Assembly: GCA_027483785.1 (NCBI GenBank)
Contig: JAIXTU010000261.1
Location: 1-19,702 of the forward strand
Length of the DNA: 19,702 nucleotides
Source: Flavobacterium sp.
GTDB lineage: Bacteria > Bacteroidota > Bacteroidia > Flavobacteriales > Flavobacteriaceae
Direction of reading: 5' to 3'
Positions 8,594 to 14,819 of this stretch are shown piece after piece (within the stretch, counting starts at the first letter, position 1; the number at the start of each line of letters is the position of its first letter). The position numbers were made by a program, and so were the translations under genes. The notes under the pieces are model-generated. The model saw only the letters and a program-made list of their open reading frames with translations, was not told the DNA's origin and did no database searches.

Positions 8594-9418
8594 ATGATAA
8601 TTCCGAAAACAGCCGAGGAAATTGAGCTTATGCGTAAAAGCGCCTTATTGGTAAGCAAAACCTTAGGTATGATAGCTGCTGAAATAAAACCCGGCGTTAC
8701 TACGCTACAACTCGATAAATTGGCCGAAACCTTTATACGCGATCATAATGCTTTACCTGGTTTTTTAGGTTTGTACGGCTGTCCTTCGACATTATTAACC
8801 AGCGTTAACGAACAAGTGGTACACGGTTTGCCAACAAACAGACCTATTCAAGAAGGCGACATTGTTTCGGTAGATTGCGGCGTTTTAATGAACGAATTCT
8901 ACGGCGATCACGCCTACACATTTGCCATTGGCGATGTGGCTCCCGAAACCTTACAGTTACTCGATGTAACTAAAAAGTCGCTGTATATCGGTATCGAAGC
9001 GTTTCGTGCGGGCAATCGCGTAGGCGATGTGGGAGCAGCCATTCAAAACTATACCGAGTCGTTTGGTTACGGTGTTGTACGCGATTTAGTTGGACACGGC
9101 CTCGGACGAAAAATGCACGAAGAGCCAGAAATGCCAAACTTCGGCAAACGCGGCAAAGGAAAAATGTTTCAGGAAGGTATGGTAGTAGCCATCGAACCAA
9201 TGATAAATATGCGCAGTCGAAACGTGAAGTATCTGAAAGACGGTTGGACAATAGTTACCGCCGACGGAAAGCCAAGCGCGCATTTCGAACACAACATTGC
9301 CTTGGTAAATGGGAAACCAGAGTTGTTATCGACATTTGCATATATCTACAAAGCGCTAGGTATCGAATCCGACGAAGAAGCGCCGTTCCGTACACAGCCA
9401 CTGGTTCTGGAAGCATGA
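8594..9418 (+). CDS. map: Type I methionine aminopeptidase
   Basis: A 274-residue cytoplasmic metalloprotease that removes the initiator methionine from new proteins. The five pita-bread metal ligands are all visible: D94 (SVDCGV), D105 (YGDHAYTF), H168 (GHGLGRKMHE), E201 (AIEPM) and E232 (FEHN). The substrate-contacting histidines H77 (VVHGLP) and H175 are also present. There is no N-terminal extension, which places it in the simple bacterial type I class. The ATG at 8594 fits the family start (a residue or two before PKTAEEIELMRKS) and follows a good promoter. The C-terminus (about residues 250-274) extends slightly past the catalytic core. The stop overlaps the next ATG (ATGA at 9415-9418), so the methyltransferase is probably translationally coupled. 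Confidence 0.97.
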   Translation: MIIPKTAEEIELMRKSALLVSKTLGMIAAEIKPGVTTLQLDKLAETFIRDHNALPGFLGLYGCPSTLLTSVNEQVVHGLPTNRPIQEGDIVSVDCGVLMNEFYGDHAYTFAIGDVAPETLQLLDVTKKSLYIGIEAFRAGNRVGDVGAAIQNYTESFGYGVVRDLVGHGLGRKMHEEPEMPNFGKRGKGKMFQEGMVVAIEPMINMRSRNVKYLKDGWTIVTADGKPSAHFEHNIALVNGKPELLSTFAYIYKALGIESDEEAPFRTQPLVLEA

Positions 9419-10197
9419 AAAAACTCTTCAAATTTTTGCTCAACGCAGTTCCGCGACCGCTCTTAATTCGGTTGAGCTACATAGCGCGACCCGTTTTGGC
9501 GTGGTGGTTGCAAGGCCCAGGTTTTACAGACCCAATCGACGGAAAGCAGTTTAAGAAATTCTTGCCTTACGGATACGGAAACCAACGTGATAATGTACTG
9601 GCTCCCGGGACCTTATCGCTCGAAAGACACCGCTTGCTGTGGCTGTATTTGCAAAGACAAACGAATTTCTTCAGCAATACGCAAGTGCAAAAGTTGCTGC
9701 ATTTTGCGCCGGAGCAAGCCTTTTACAAACGATTTAGAAAGCAAGCTAATTTGGAGTACTTGACCACCGATTTGCTGTCGCCGCTTGCCGATGTTAAAGC
9801 AGATATTTGCAAGCTTCCGTTTGAGAACAACGCTTTCGACATCATTTTTTGCAATCACGTGTTAGAGCACATTCCCGACGATACAAAAGCAATGTCGGAG
9901 CTTTTCCGAGTACTTAAACCCGGCGGCTGGGGCATTTTCCAGATTCCACAGGATTTGAACCGCGACGTAACGTGTACCGACGACAGTATTACCGATCCGC
10001 GGCAACGGGCCGAGATTTTTGGTCAGTACGACCACGTTCGAATTTACGGTCGCGATTACTTCGACAAACTGCGCAAAGCCGGATTTGAAGTTCGAGAAAT
10101 AGCTGCAACCGATTTTCTAAGTGCCGCAGAGATTTCAGCCTATGCATTGCAGGCCACCGAAATCATTCCACTTTGTTTAAAGCCGCACACAGCCTAG
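9415..10197 (+). CDS. Class I SAM-dependent methyltransferase
   Basis: A 260-residue protein starting at the ATG that overlaps the map stop. The same frame is open back to 9244, but those 57 extra codons lie inside map, are unlike the family and lack support. The core resembles Methyltransf_11: LLHFAPEQAF (95-104) occupies the place of SAM motif I, D129-I131 (KADICKLPF) is the motif around the second acidic residue, FDIIFCNHVLEHIPDD (141-156) is the motif II region, and LKPGGWGIFQIP (168-179) is the post-II segment. Motif I has the HFAPE form rather than the classical GxGxG, which I believe is normal for this Bacteroidetes subfamily. A basic and hydrophobic N-terminus (MKKLFKFLLNAVPRPLLIRL) could associate with the membrane. 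The substrate is unknown; coupling with map may be only positional. Confidence 0.88.
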   Translation: MKKLFKFLLNAVPRPLLIRLSYIARPVLAWWLQGPGFTDPIDGKQFKKFLPYGYGNQRDNVLAPGTLSLERHRLLWLYLQRQTNFFSNTQVQKLLHFAPEQAFYKRFRKQANLEYLTTDLLSPLADVKADICKLPFENNAFDIIFCNHVLEHIPDDTKAMSELFRVLKPGGWGIFQIPQDLNRDVTCTDDSITDPRQRAEIFGQYDHVRIYGRDYFDKLRKAGFEVREIAATDFLSAAEISAYALQATEIIPLCLKPHTA

Positions 10198-10220
10198 CCA
10201 TCCACTTTTTTTAATTTTTT

Positions 10221-10369
10221 GGGCGGCATTTCGCGCTGTTCGTTGCAATAAAATCGCACGTCGGTCGGTTCCGGCAGCTTTTTGCCCAGCTTCCGTTGGT
10301 CGCTGTTCAAAAAACGCCGTCACACGCCGCCGTTACGCTTTTATTTTCACTGCCATCACGGCCGCGCGG
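10221..10369 (-). repeat. GC-rich structured intergenic repeat, copy A (inverted)
   Basis: Read on the minus strand this block runs from GCGGCCGTGATGGCAGTGAA (near 10365) to GAACAGCGCGAAATGCCGCCC (10241 down to 10221). It aligns with copy B at 10545-10689 at both ends (about 18 of 21-22 bases each) and at a central 17-nt core, AGCGACCAACGGAAGCT (10288-10304 on the complement). The core is flanked by an imperfect stem (10273-10284 with 10308-10318, one bulge and one mismatch), and outer ends GCGGC/GCCGC (10223-10227 with 10361-10365) can also pair. The stem sequences differ from those of copy B although pairing is kept. It is non-coding. Confidence 0.75.
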
Positions 10370-10460
10370 AACGTTAAAAAAATGTCCTTTTTCTAAAAGT
10401 TAGTTCTATCAACGTATAGAAGCGTTGTTTATATAATTGAATTTCAGTTTTTTAGTTTGG

Positions 10461-10478
10461 GTAATATTGCAATATTAC
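10461..10478. repeat. 18-bp perfect palindrome between the two structured repeats
   Basis: GTAATATTGCAATATTAC is a perfect 9+9 palindrome with no spacer. Its centre (10469.5) is close to the midpoint of the two inverted repeat copies (about 10455). Such a symmetrical AT-rich site could be a dimeric regulator operator or part of the repeat unit; nothing in the sequence decides between these. Confidence 0.6.
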
Positions 10479-10544
10479 GGTTGTTAAAATCCGCTGCTTT
10501 TTTTCAACAATTTTTTAGGGAAACGACATGCAGGAAACGATTTT

Positions 10545-10689
10545 GCGGCCCGGATGGCAGCAAAAAGCCTTGCCAATTGCGGCGCGTGCAAAAGAAAAAC
10601 CGCAAAGCGACCAACGGAAGCTCTTGCGGTTTTTAACTTTTGCCGCGTTGCGGTGGCAAGCTTGGAGCGAACAGCGGGAACAGCCGCCC
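10545..10689 (+). repeat. GC-rich structured intergenic repeat, copy B
   Basis: The block runs from GCGGCCCGGATGGCAG to GAACAGCGGGAACAGCCGCCC. It can fold into one long nested hairpin. From outside in: GCGGC (10545-10549) with GCCGC (10683-10687); AAGC-c-TTGCCA (10565-10575) with TGGCAAGCTT (10654-10663); CGCG-t-GCAAAAG (10583-10594) with CTTTTGCCGCG (10637-10647); and a perfect 11-bp stem AAAAACCGCAA (10595-10605) with TTGCGGTTTTT (10624-10634). The apical loop is the 17-nt core AGCGACCAACGGAAGCT (10606-10622) shared with copy A. The innermost stem followed by a T run could also terminate transcription. Open frames through it are structural shadows. Confidence 0.75.
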
Positions 10690-10691
10690 AT

Positions 10692-10720
10692 AAAAAAAGC
10701 ACTTGCTAAAAAACAAGTGC
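10692..10720 (-). terminator. Terminator of the sigma factor/outer-membrane protein operon
   Basis: On the minus strand, 28 nt after the stop of the outer-membrane protein gene, GCACTTG (10720-10714) and CAAGTGC (10705-10699) form a 7-bp stem around an 8-nt loop, followed by seven T (10698-10692). This is a standard intrinsic terminator. It abuts structured repeat copy B. Confidence 0.75.
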
Positions 10721-10747
10721 CTTTTCAAAACTAACTAACCCAAAATT

Positions 10748-11782
10748 TTAATTGAAATCGAAGCGGATTCCCATAGATATGTTGCGCTGGTCGATAGCAT
10801 TGTTTTTGAACAGCGGATTTAAATCGTATTTGGCATACAAACTAATTTCTCCGTAGCCGATGTAAGCACTAAGACCATAAATGAAATCGTTGGTGTTCCA
10901 ATCGCCTTTCGTAGTAGCCTTTGTATCATAACCGCTGTTTTCGAATCTTTGAACTTGTTTAGAACGTACACTTAAACCGGTGTAACCACCCAGACCAATT
11001 CGAAATGAATCGTGCGAATTAAATATCTTTTTTCCTTCTTTTTCCTTCGTTTTAGAAAAGTCGAGCTCAAAATGCACCGGCAGGACTAAATTGACATTTC
11101 TGAAGCGCGACTCTTGTTGTGTTGGGCTAACCACTAAATCGGTAGTTGCTCCGTTGTCGACAAAAGTGCGGTTATCGGTAGGTCGTAAATCGTTATATTG
11201 CAAAGACAAGCCGTATTTTAGGTGAAATAGTTGTTTGTTCTTATCCAAGCGTGTGTTGTAAGTAAATCCCCATTCGTAAAAGCGCGATTTGTACACGCGG
11301 AAATCGGAATTAGCAACAGAACCGTTAGTAACCACATTGTTTAGACCGATGGCAAAAACGAACTGAGTAGTTGTGCGCAGTTCGCCGTTTTTCTTTCTCA
11401 AGCTCTTGCTGCTAATTGAAAAGTAATAATTTTTGGTTTTGGTTGAATCGTTTTGAGCGAGTTCTGTTTTTCCATCAATTTTATTCTGTATTAAGCTGTT
11501 GCGCTCCTGATCGATTTCGGCGAGTTTTTCGTCTAAACGTGCTGCACTTTCGGTGGCGAGTTGTTTTTTCTTGGTTTCAGCTTCGGCTGCGGTAATGGTT
11601 CCGAATGTCAGTTGGTTGTTAATAGCTTCGAGCTGATTAGCGAGTTGTGCTTTTTCGTCGGTTATGGCTTTTTCCATTTTCAACGACAAGTCATTCAGTC
11701 TAGAGGTAAAGTCGCTCTGTGCGTAAACTTTGCAAAGTATAGACGTGAGAAATAAGGCCAAGTACAAAGTAATTGATTTCAT
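10748..11782 (-). CDS. Outer-membrane beta-barrel protein with N-terminal coiled coil
   Basis: A 344-residue exported protein, last gene of the minus-strand sigma factor operon. Residues 1-21 (MKSITLYLALFLTSILCKVYA) are a signal peptide. Residues about 24-100 are a charged, heptad-like helical region (MEKAITDEKAQLANQLEAINNQL, later KKKQLATESAARLDEKLAEIDQERNSLIQ) that should form a periplasmic coiled coil. Residues about 118-344 are alternating strands (YYFSIS, FVFAIGLNN, YEWGFTYNTRL, FRIGLGGYTGLSV, ISLYAKYDLNPLF) ending NISMGIRFDFN, as in Bacteroidetes barrel proteins of the PorT/OmpW-like type. It lies 18 nt after the anti-sigma candidate. The coiled coil could reach across the periplasm towards the membrane protein encoded just upstream and pass a surface signal; that is inference from context. 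No specific ligand is recognisable. Confidence 0.85.
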   Translation of the reverse strand: MKSITLYLALFLTSILCKVYAQSDFTSRLNDLSLKMEKAITDEKAQLANQLEAINNQLTFGTITAAEAETKKKQLATESAARLDEKLAEIDQERNSLIQNKIDGKTELAQNDSTKTKNYYFSISSKSLRKKNGELRTTTQFVFAIGLNNVVTNGSVANSDFRVYKSRFYEWGFTYNTRLDKNKQLFHLKYGLSLQYNDLRPTDNRTFVDNGATTDLVVSPTQQESRFRNVNLVLPVHFELDFSKTKEKEGKKIFNSHDSFRIGLGGYTGLSVRSKQVQRFENSGYDTKATTKGDWNTNDFIYGLSAYIGYGEISLYAKYDLNPLFKNNAIDQRNISMGIRFDFN

Positions 11783-11800
11783 GGTAGTGTGTATTGATGA

Positions 11801-12496
11801 TTATTTTAGTGTGTTTCGGTTTTGGACAACAACTTTTACTTCGTTGAATCGTTTGGAAACTGCGGCCAACATCTGGTTTTGGTACTGTGGTTCGGTTTCT
11901 TGAGAAGCGGCTTGCAGCAAGGCATCGGGATTGGTTTTAAAACGTGCGCGTTTTTTCATTTTTTCAGACAGCGCAGCTACTCGAGCTTCGTCTGAAACGC
12001 TTGGAGCTAATTGCGCATTGGCATTTTGTTCGTTTTGCAACTGATTTTCGAAGGTTGCACTGCCGTTTGTGTTTGGCGCAGTTGTTTGCGGCGTTACAGC
12101 AACCAATGCCTTTGATTGTTGATTGATTGATTTGATTTTTGGATTGATTGATGAATTGAAACTCGGTTTTTGCTGTATATTTTGATTTACTGTGTCGATG
12201 CTTGTTGTTTCGGCAGAAACGGTAGCCGCTGGATTTACAGTTTCGGAAGAAACCACTTGTTTTTCGGGTAAGGCTACATCCACTATTTCTTCCGATTGAA
12301 ACAGATAAAAGCTGAATAGTCCGATAAAAACAGCCACTGCAGCAGCAATATTCCAGTACGGAAAAATTTTGCGAACGGGCTTGCTTTCGTTTGCTGTAAG
12401 CATGGCATTTAAGCGATCCCAAGATTCGGGGCGAGGTGAAATTTCTCGATTCTCGAGCGCTTTTTTTATTTGATCTTCTAGGTTATGCGGTTTCAT
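11801..12496 (-). CDS. Single-pass membrane protein, probable anti-sigma factor
   Basis: A 231-residue protein whose start overlaps the end of the ECF sigma gene by 14 nt, the usual arrangement of a cognate regulator. The cytoplasmic N-terminus (1-46: HNLEDQIKKALENREI, then PRPESWDRLNAML) contains a P-x-x-x-W-x-x-L pattern I associate with membrane proteins next to ECF sigma genes in Flavobacteria. One transmembrane helix spans about 47-66 (YWNIAAAVAVFIGLFSFYLF). The periplasmic part (67-231) is low-complexity (Gln/Asn/Thr/Ser-rich) and ends in a better-conserved segment TNPDALLQAAS...VSKRFNEVKVVVQNRN. It has no zinc-finger (HxxxCxxC) or recognisable FecR domain, so it is not a standard anti-sigma class. 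Function is inferred from position and topology; direct inhibition of the sigma factor is untested. Confidence 0.7.
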   Translation of the reverse strand: MKPHNLEDQIKKALENREISPRPESWDRLNAMLTANESKPVRKIFPYWNIAAAVAVFIGLFSFYLFQSEEIVDVALPEKQVVSSETVNPAATVSAETTSIDTVNQNIQQKPSFNSSINPKIKSINQQSKALVAVTPQTTAPNTNGSATFENQLQNEQNANAQLAPSVSDEARVAALSEKMKKRARFKTNPDALLQAASQETEPQYQNQMLAAVSKRFNEVKVVVQNRNTLK

Positions 12497-13043
12497 GATT
12501 GCTCATCTTTCTTTTAATAATTTGTTCTTGTAACAAACGTCGTGCGTGCGATAGTTGCGATTTCGAGGTGCCTTCGCTAATGTCGAGCAGCTTGGCAATC
12601 TCGTGGTGTTTGTATCCTTCGATTACATAAAGGTTGAAAACCATTCGATAACCGTCGGGCATTGCGTCGATTAATTCCTGAATTTCATTTACCGTGAACT
12701 CATGCTGTTGTTCTTCCGACCAAGAACTTTCGCCACTTAAATCGTCTATAAAAACAGCCTTTTTCTGAACACGTAAGTAAGAAATGGCTTCGTTAATCGT
12801 AATCCGGCGTATCCAGCCTTCAAAATTTCCGACACCTGAATATTGCGGCAGGTTTTCGAATACTTTTAGAAAGGCGCAAATCATTACATCTTCGGCTTGG
12901 TGAACGTCTTTGATGTATTGACGGCAAACGCCCAACATTTTCGGTGCGAAGCGGCTGTAAATTTCCTGCTGCGCGTGTCGGTTGCGGTTGCTAGCCAATT
13001 CAATGACTTGCTCAAGTTCGTTCTGTAATTTAATTACCTTCAC
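12483..13043 (-). CDS. ECF-type RNA polymerase sigma factor
   Basis: A 186-residue sigma-70 family protein of the extracytoplasmic function class, which directs RNA polymerase to a specific promoter set. Region 2 spans about residues 27-93, with CRQYIKDVHQAEDVMICAFLKVFENL (core-binding and -10 recognition) and NFEGWIRRITINEAISYLR. Region 4 spans about 127-175, with the helix-turn-helix YKHHEIAKLLDISEGTSKSQLSHARRLL. There is no sigma-1.1 or region 3, as expected. I take the GTG at 13043 as start, giving MKVIKLQNELEQ, which matches the usual beginning of this flavobacterial family; a TTG two codons earlier is possible. It is the first gene of a three-gene minus-strand operon with a probable anti-sigma factor and a barrel protein. 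It is divergent from the patatin gene. Confidence 0.92.
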   Translation of the reverse strand: MKVIKLQNELEQVIELASNRNRHAQQEIYSRFAPKMLGVCRQYIKDVHQAEDVMICAFLKVFENLPQYSGVGNFEGWIRRITINEAISYLRVQKKAVFIDDLSGESSWSEEQQHEFTVNEIQELIDAMPDGYRMVFNLYVIEGYKHHEIAKLLDISEGTSKSQLSHARRLLQEQIIKRKMSNHETA

Positions 13044-13154
13044 GTTCAATCTTGCTTATATTTTAAAAGACGATTTTCGATCAGAAATGGTTGTATCAAC
13101 ATATAAAAAAAGTTGATTTTTTTCGAAACAAAATTCATAAACATCCTGTTTTCA

Positions 13155-13178
13155 ATGATTTATAAAATCATTTTTTTT
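13155..13178 (+). terminator. Hairpin with T run in the divergent intergenic region
   Basis: ATGATTT (13155-13161) and AAATCAT (13165-13171) form a perfect 7-bp stem with a 3-nt loop, followed by T to 13178. On the plus strand it has the form of a weak terminator although no plus-strand gene ends here; it lies 57 nt before the patatin ATG. It could block read-through or be an operator. On the minus strand nearby, GAATTTTG (13129-13136) is a one-mismatch -7 box with TTG at 13153-13155, a weak candidate promoter for the sigma gene. The rest of 13044-13235 is AT-rich and shows an inverted repeat ATCAAC/GTTGAT (13095-13100 and 13112-13117). Confidence 0.4.
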
Positions 13179-13235
13179 AACAGAAACGTCGGCTGCTTTG
13201 AAAAATTAGGCTAATTTCGTTTAATTCTTTGTCGT

Positions 13236-14042
13236 ATGACACCATTAGCTGAATTTTCAAACGCGGTAGGTTATGTGTTTTCCGGTGGCGGAAGCAAAGG
13301 TTTGGCACATGCCGGCGCTTTAAAGTTTTTGGAAGAAGTAGAAGTGTTTCCGTCGGAAATAGCGTGCAGTAGCGCAGGCAGTATTGTAGCTTCGCTGTAT
13401 GCTTGGGGAAAAACTCCCGAGGAAATACTCAGCTTTTTTCAGTCGGTTGATTTTTTTTACTGGCGTCATTTTACCTTTCGAAAAGCGGGTTTGATGGATT
13501 CGGAGGCTTTTGCCAGTTATTTGGATGCCGTTTTTGGAGAAGCTTCGATTGGCGATTTAAAAATTCCGATTCACATTACCGCAACGGATATGATTCGTGG
13601 AAAGCTCACGGTTTTTTCAGCCAAAACCCGAATTAAGGATGCCGTGGTGGCGTCGGCGGCCTTTCCGGGAATTATTTCTCCACATGTCATTAACGGCAAA
13701 GTGTATAGCGACGGCGGTATTTTAAATCATTTCCCAGCAGATATTTTACAAGGTCGTTGCGATTATTTAATCGGTATGTATGTTAGTCCGTTACAAGCCA
13801 TTGAAGCCAAAGATCTGCGCACTATTAAACACGTAACGGCACGGGCATTCGATTTGCTTAGCGCGAATACGAACAACCAAAAGTTTAATATTTGCGATTG
13901 GGTGATTACGCCCGACGATTTATCTGCTTATTCCACTTTCGAGACTAAAACGTACCGAATGCGTCAGATTTTTGATATTGGTTATCAAGCAGCGCGCGAT
14001 GCCTATTTTCAGAAGTTTATTCATCCTGCATTTGAGCGATAA
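13236..14042 (+). CDS. Patatin-like phospholipase family protein
   Basis: A 268-residue lipid acyl hydrolase with a Ser-Asp dyad, no signal peptide, and so probably cytoplasmic or membrane-peripheral. The oxyanion loop is SGGGSKGLAHAG (16-27). The nucleophile elbow is CSSAG (44-48) with catalytic S46; the first position of the usual G-x-S-x-G is Cys here. The dyad aspartate is D159 in SDGG (158-161). The block PGIISPHVINGKVYSDGG is typical of small bacterial patatins related to RssA/YchK-type proteins. The native lipid substrate is not known. The ATG at 13236 is preceded by TAATTTCG (13212-13219), one mismatch from the Bacteroidetes -7 box. It precedes pyrH, which has its own promoter in the 54-nt gap. 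Confidence 0.92.
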   Translation: MTPLAEFSNAVGYVFSGGGSKGLAHAGALKFLEEVEVFPSEIACSSAGSIVASLYAWGKTPEEILSFFQSVDFFYWRHFTFRKAGLMDSEAFASYLDAVFGEASIGDLKIPIHITATDMIRGKLTVFSAKTRIKDAVVASAAFPGIISPHVINGKVYSDGGILNHFPADILQGRCDYLIGMYVSPLQAIEAKDLRTIKHVTARAFDLLSANTNNQKFNICDWVITPDDLSAYSTFETKTYRMRQIFDIGYQAARDAYFQKFIHPAFER

Positions 14043-14047
14043 GCTTC

Positions 14048-14077
14048 TTCGCCGATTACGGAATTCCGTTATATTTG
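14048..14077 (+). promoter_or_regulatory. Putative promoter of pyrH-frr with palindromic spacer
   Basis: TATATTTG (14070-14077) is a perfect TAnnTTTG box 19 nt before the pyrH ATG. TTCG (14048-14051), one mismatch from TTTG, lies 18 nt upstream, the same spacing as at map. The spacer contains a 12-bp perfect palindrome, ACGGAATTCCGT (14058-14069), directly abutting the -7 box, which could serve as an operator. Confidence 0.5.
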
Positions 14078-14096
14078 CACAACAATTTTAAACGCT

Positions 14097-14804
14097 ATGA
14101 AATACAAAAGAATTTTGCTAAAACTGAGTGGTGAAGCGCTCATGGGTTCACGTGCTTACGGAATTGATCCTGGAGTTTTGGCAAAATACGCTGATGAAAT
14201 TAAGCAAATTCACGATCAAGGAGTGCAAATTGCCATTGTTATTGGTGGTGGAAACATCTTTAGAGGTGTTGCCGGCGCTTCTAACGGAATGGATCGTGTT
14301 CAGGGCGATTATATGGGAATGCTTGCAACCGTAATTAATGGAATGGCGTTGCAAGGTGCGCTAGAAGATAAAGGCATGCTTACGCGCTTGCAAACTGCAT
14401 TGAAAATTGAAGCGATAGCTGAGCCGTATATCAAACGCCGTGCGGTGCGTCATCTCGAAAAAGGACGTATCGTTATTTTCGGTGCAGGAACTGGAAATCC
14501 GTATTTCACCACAGATACTGCGGCTGTACTACGAGGTGTAGAAATCGATGCCGACGTTATCCTTAAAGGAACTCGTGTTGACGGGATTTATACCGCAGAT
14601 CCGGAAAAAGACAGCTCAGCAACTAAATTTGATACATTGAGTTTTGAGGAAGTGTTGGCCAAAGGTTTAAATGTAATGGATACTACAGCCTTCACCTTAA
14701 GTCAAGAAAACAAACTTCCGATCGTAGTATTTGATATGAACGGACAAGGGAATTTGCTAAAAATTTGTAAAGGAGATACCATAGGTACAGTTGTTACCGT
14801 TTAA
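14097..14804 (+). CDS. pyrH: UMP kinase
   Basis: A 235-residue cytoplasmic enzyme of the amino acid kinase family that phosphorylates UMP to UDP with ATP, an essential step in pyrimidine nucleotide synthesis. In other bacteria it is hexameric, with GTP activation and UTP inhibition. Family motifs are all present: LLKLSGEALMG (7-17), IVIGGGNIFRG (47-57), GDYMGMLATVINGMALQ (70-86), the UMP-binding FGAGTGNPYFTTDTAA (128-143), and ILKGTRVDGIYTADPEKD (155-172). The length matches the family. It lies 15 nt upstream of frr, the common bacterial pairing, and shares its transcript. Confidence 0.98.
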   Translation: MKYKRILLKLSGEALMGSRAYGIDPGVLAKYADEIKQIHDQGVQIAIVIGGGNIFRGVAGASNGMDRVQGDYMGMLATVINGMALQGALEDKGMLTRLQTALKIEAIAEPYIKRRAVRHLEKGRIVIFGAGTGNPYFTTDTAAVLRGVEIDADVILKGTRVDGIYTADPEKDSSATKFDTLSFEEVLAKGLNVMDTTAFTLSQENKLPIVVFDMNGQGNLLKICKGDTIGTVVTV

Positions 14805-14819
14805 ATACAAGAAACTGTT

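Larger units (their letters stand above)
10198..10747. other. 550-bp non-coding region holding two inverted structured repeats
   Basis: This gap between the convergent methyltransferase and outer-membrane protein genes holds no credible gene. Two GC-rich blocks (10221-10369 and 10545-10689) are diverged inverted copies of one another. They are separated by about 175 bp of strongly AT-rich DNA that contains an 18-bp palindrome (10461-10478) and a small inverted repeat CAACG/CGTTG (10410-10414 and 10423-10427). A terminator (10692-10720) closes the right side. Short open frames across the right-hand block on both strands are by-products of its hairpin. Confidence 0.8.

Noticed and set aside
9244..9414. 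N-terminal extension of the methyltransferase by 57 codons
   Set aside because: The extension lies entirely inside map, encodes an Arg-rich peptide unlike the family, and the ATG at 9415 overlapping the map stop gives a normal protein of 260 residues.
10528..10734. Open frames of 68-72 codons on both strands across 10484-10734 as small genes
   Set aside because: They run through the long hairpin of structured repeat copy B. Their peptides are basic and repetitive without a recognisable domain, and both strands are open for the same compositional reason.
12113..12155. GATT microrepeat tract in the anti-sigma candidate
   Set aside because: It is short, in frame and codes for the Asn/Gln/Ile-rich linker (INPKIKSINQQ). 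It is low-complexity coding sequence, not a separate element.
13044..13049. TTG start two codons upstream for the ECF sigma factor
   Set aside because: The GTG at 13043 gives MKVIKL, the usual flavobacterial start. The difference is two residues and cannot be decided by sequence alone.
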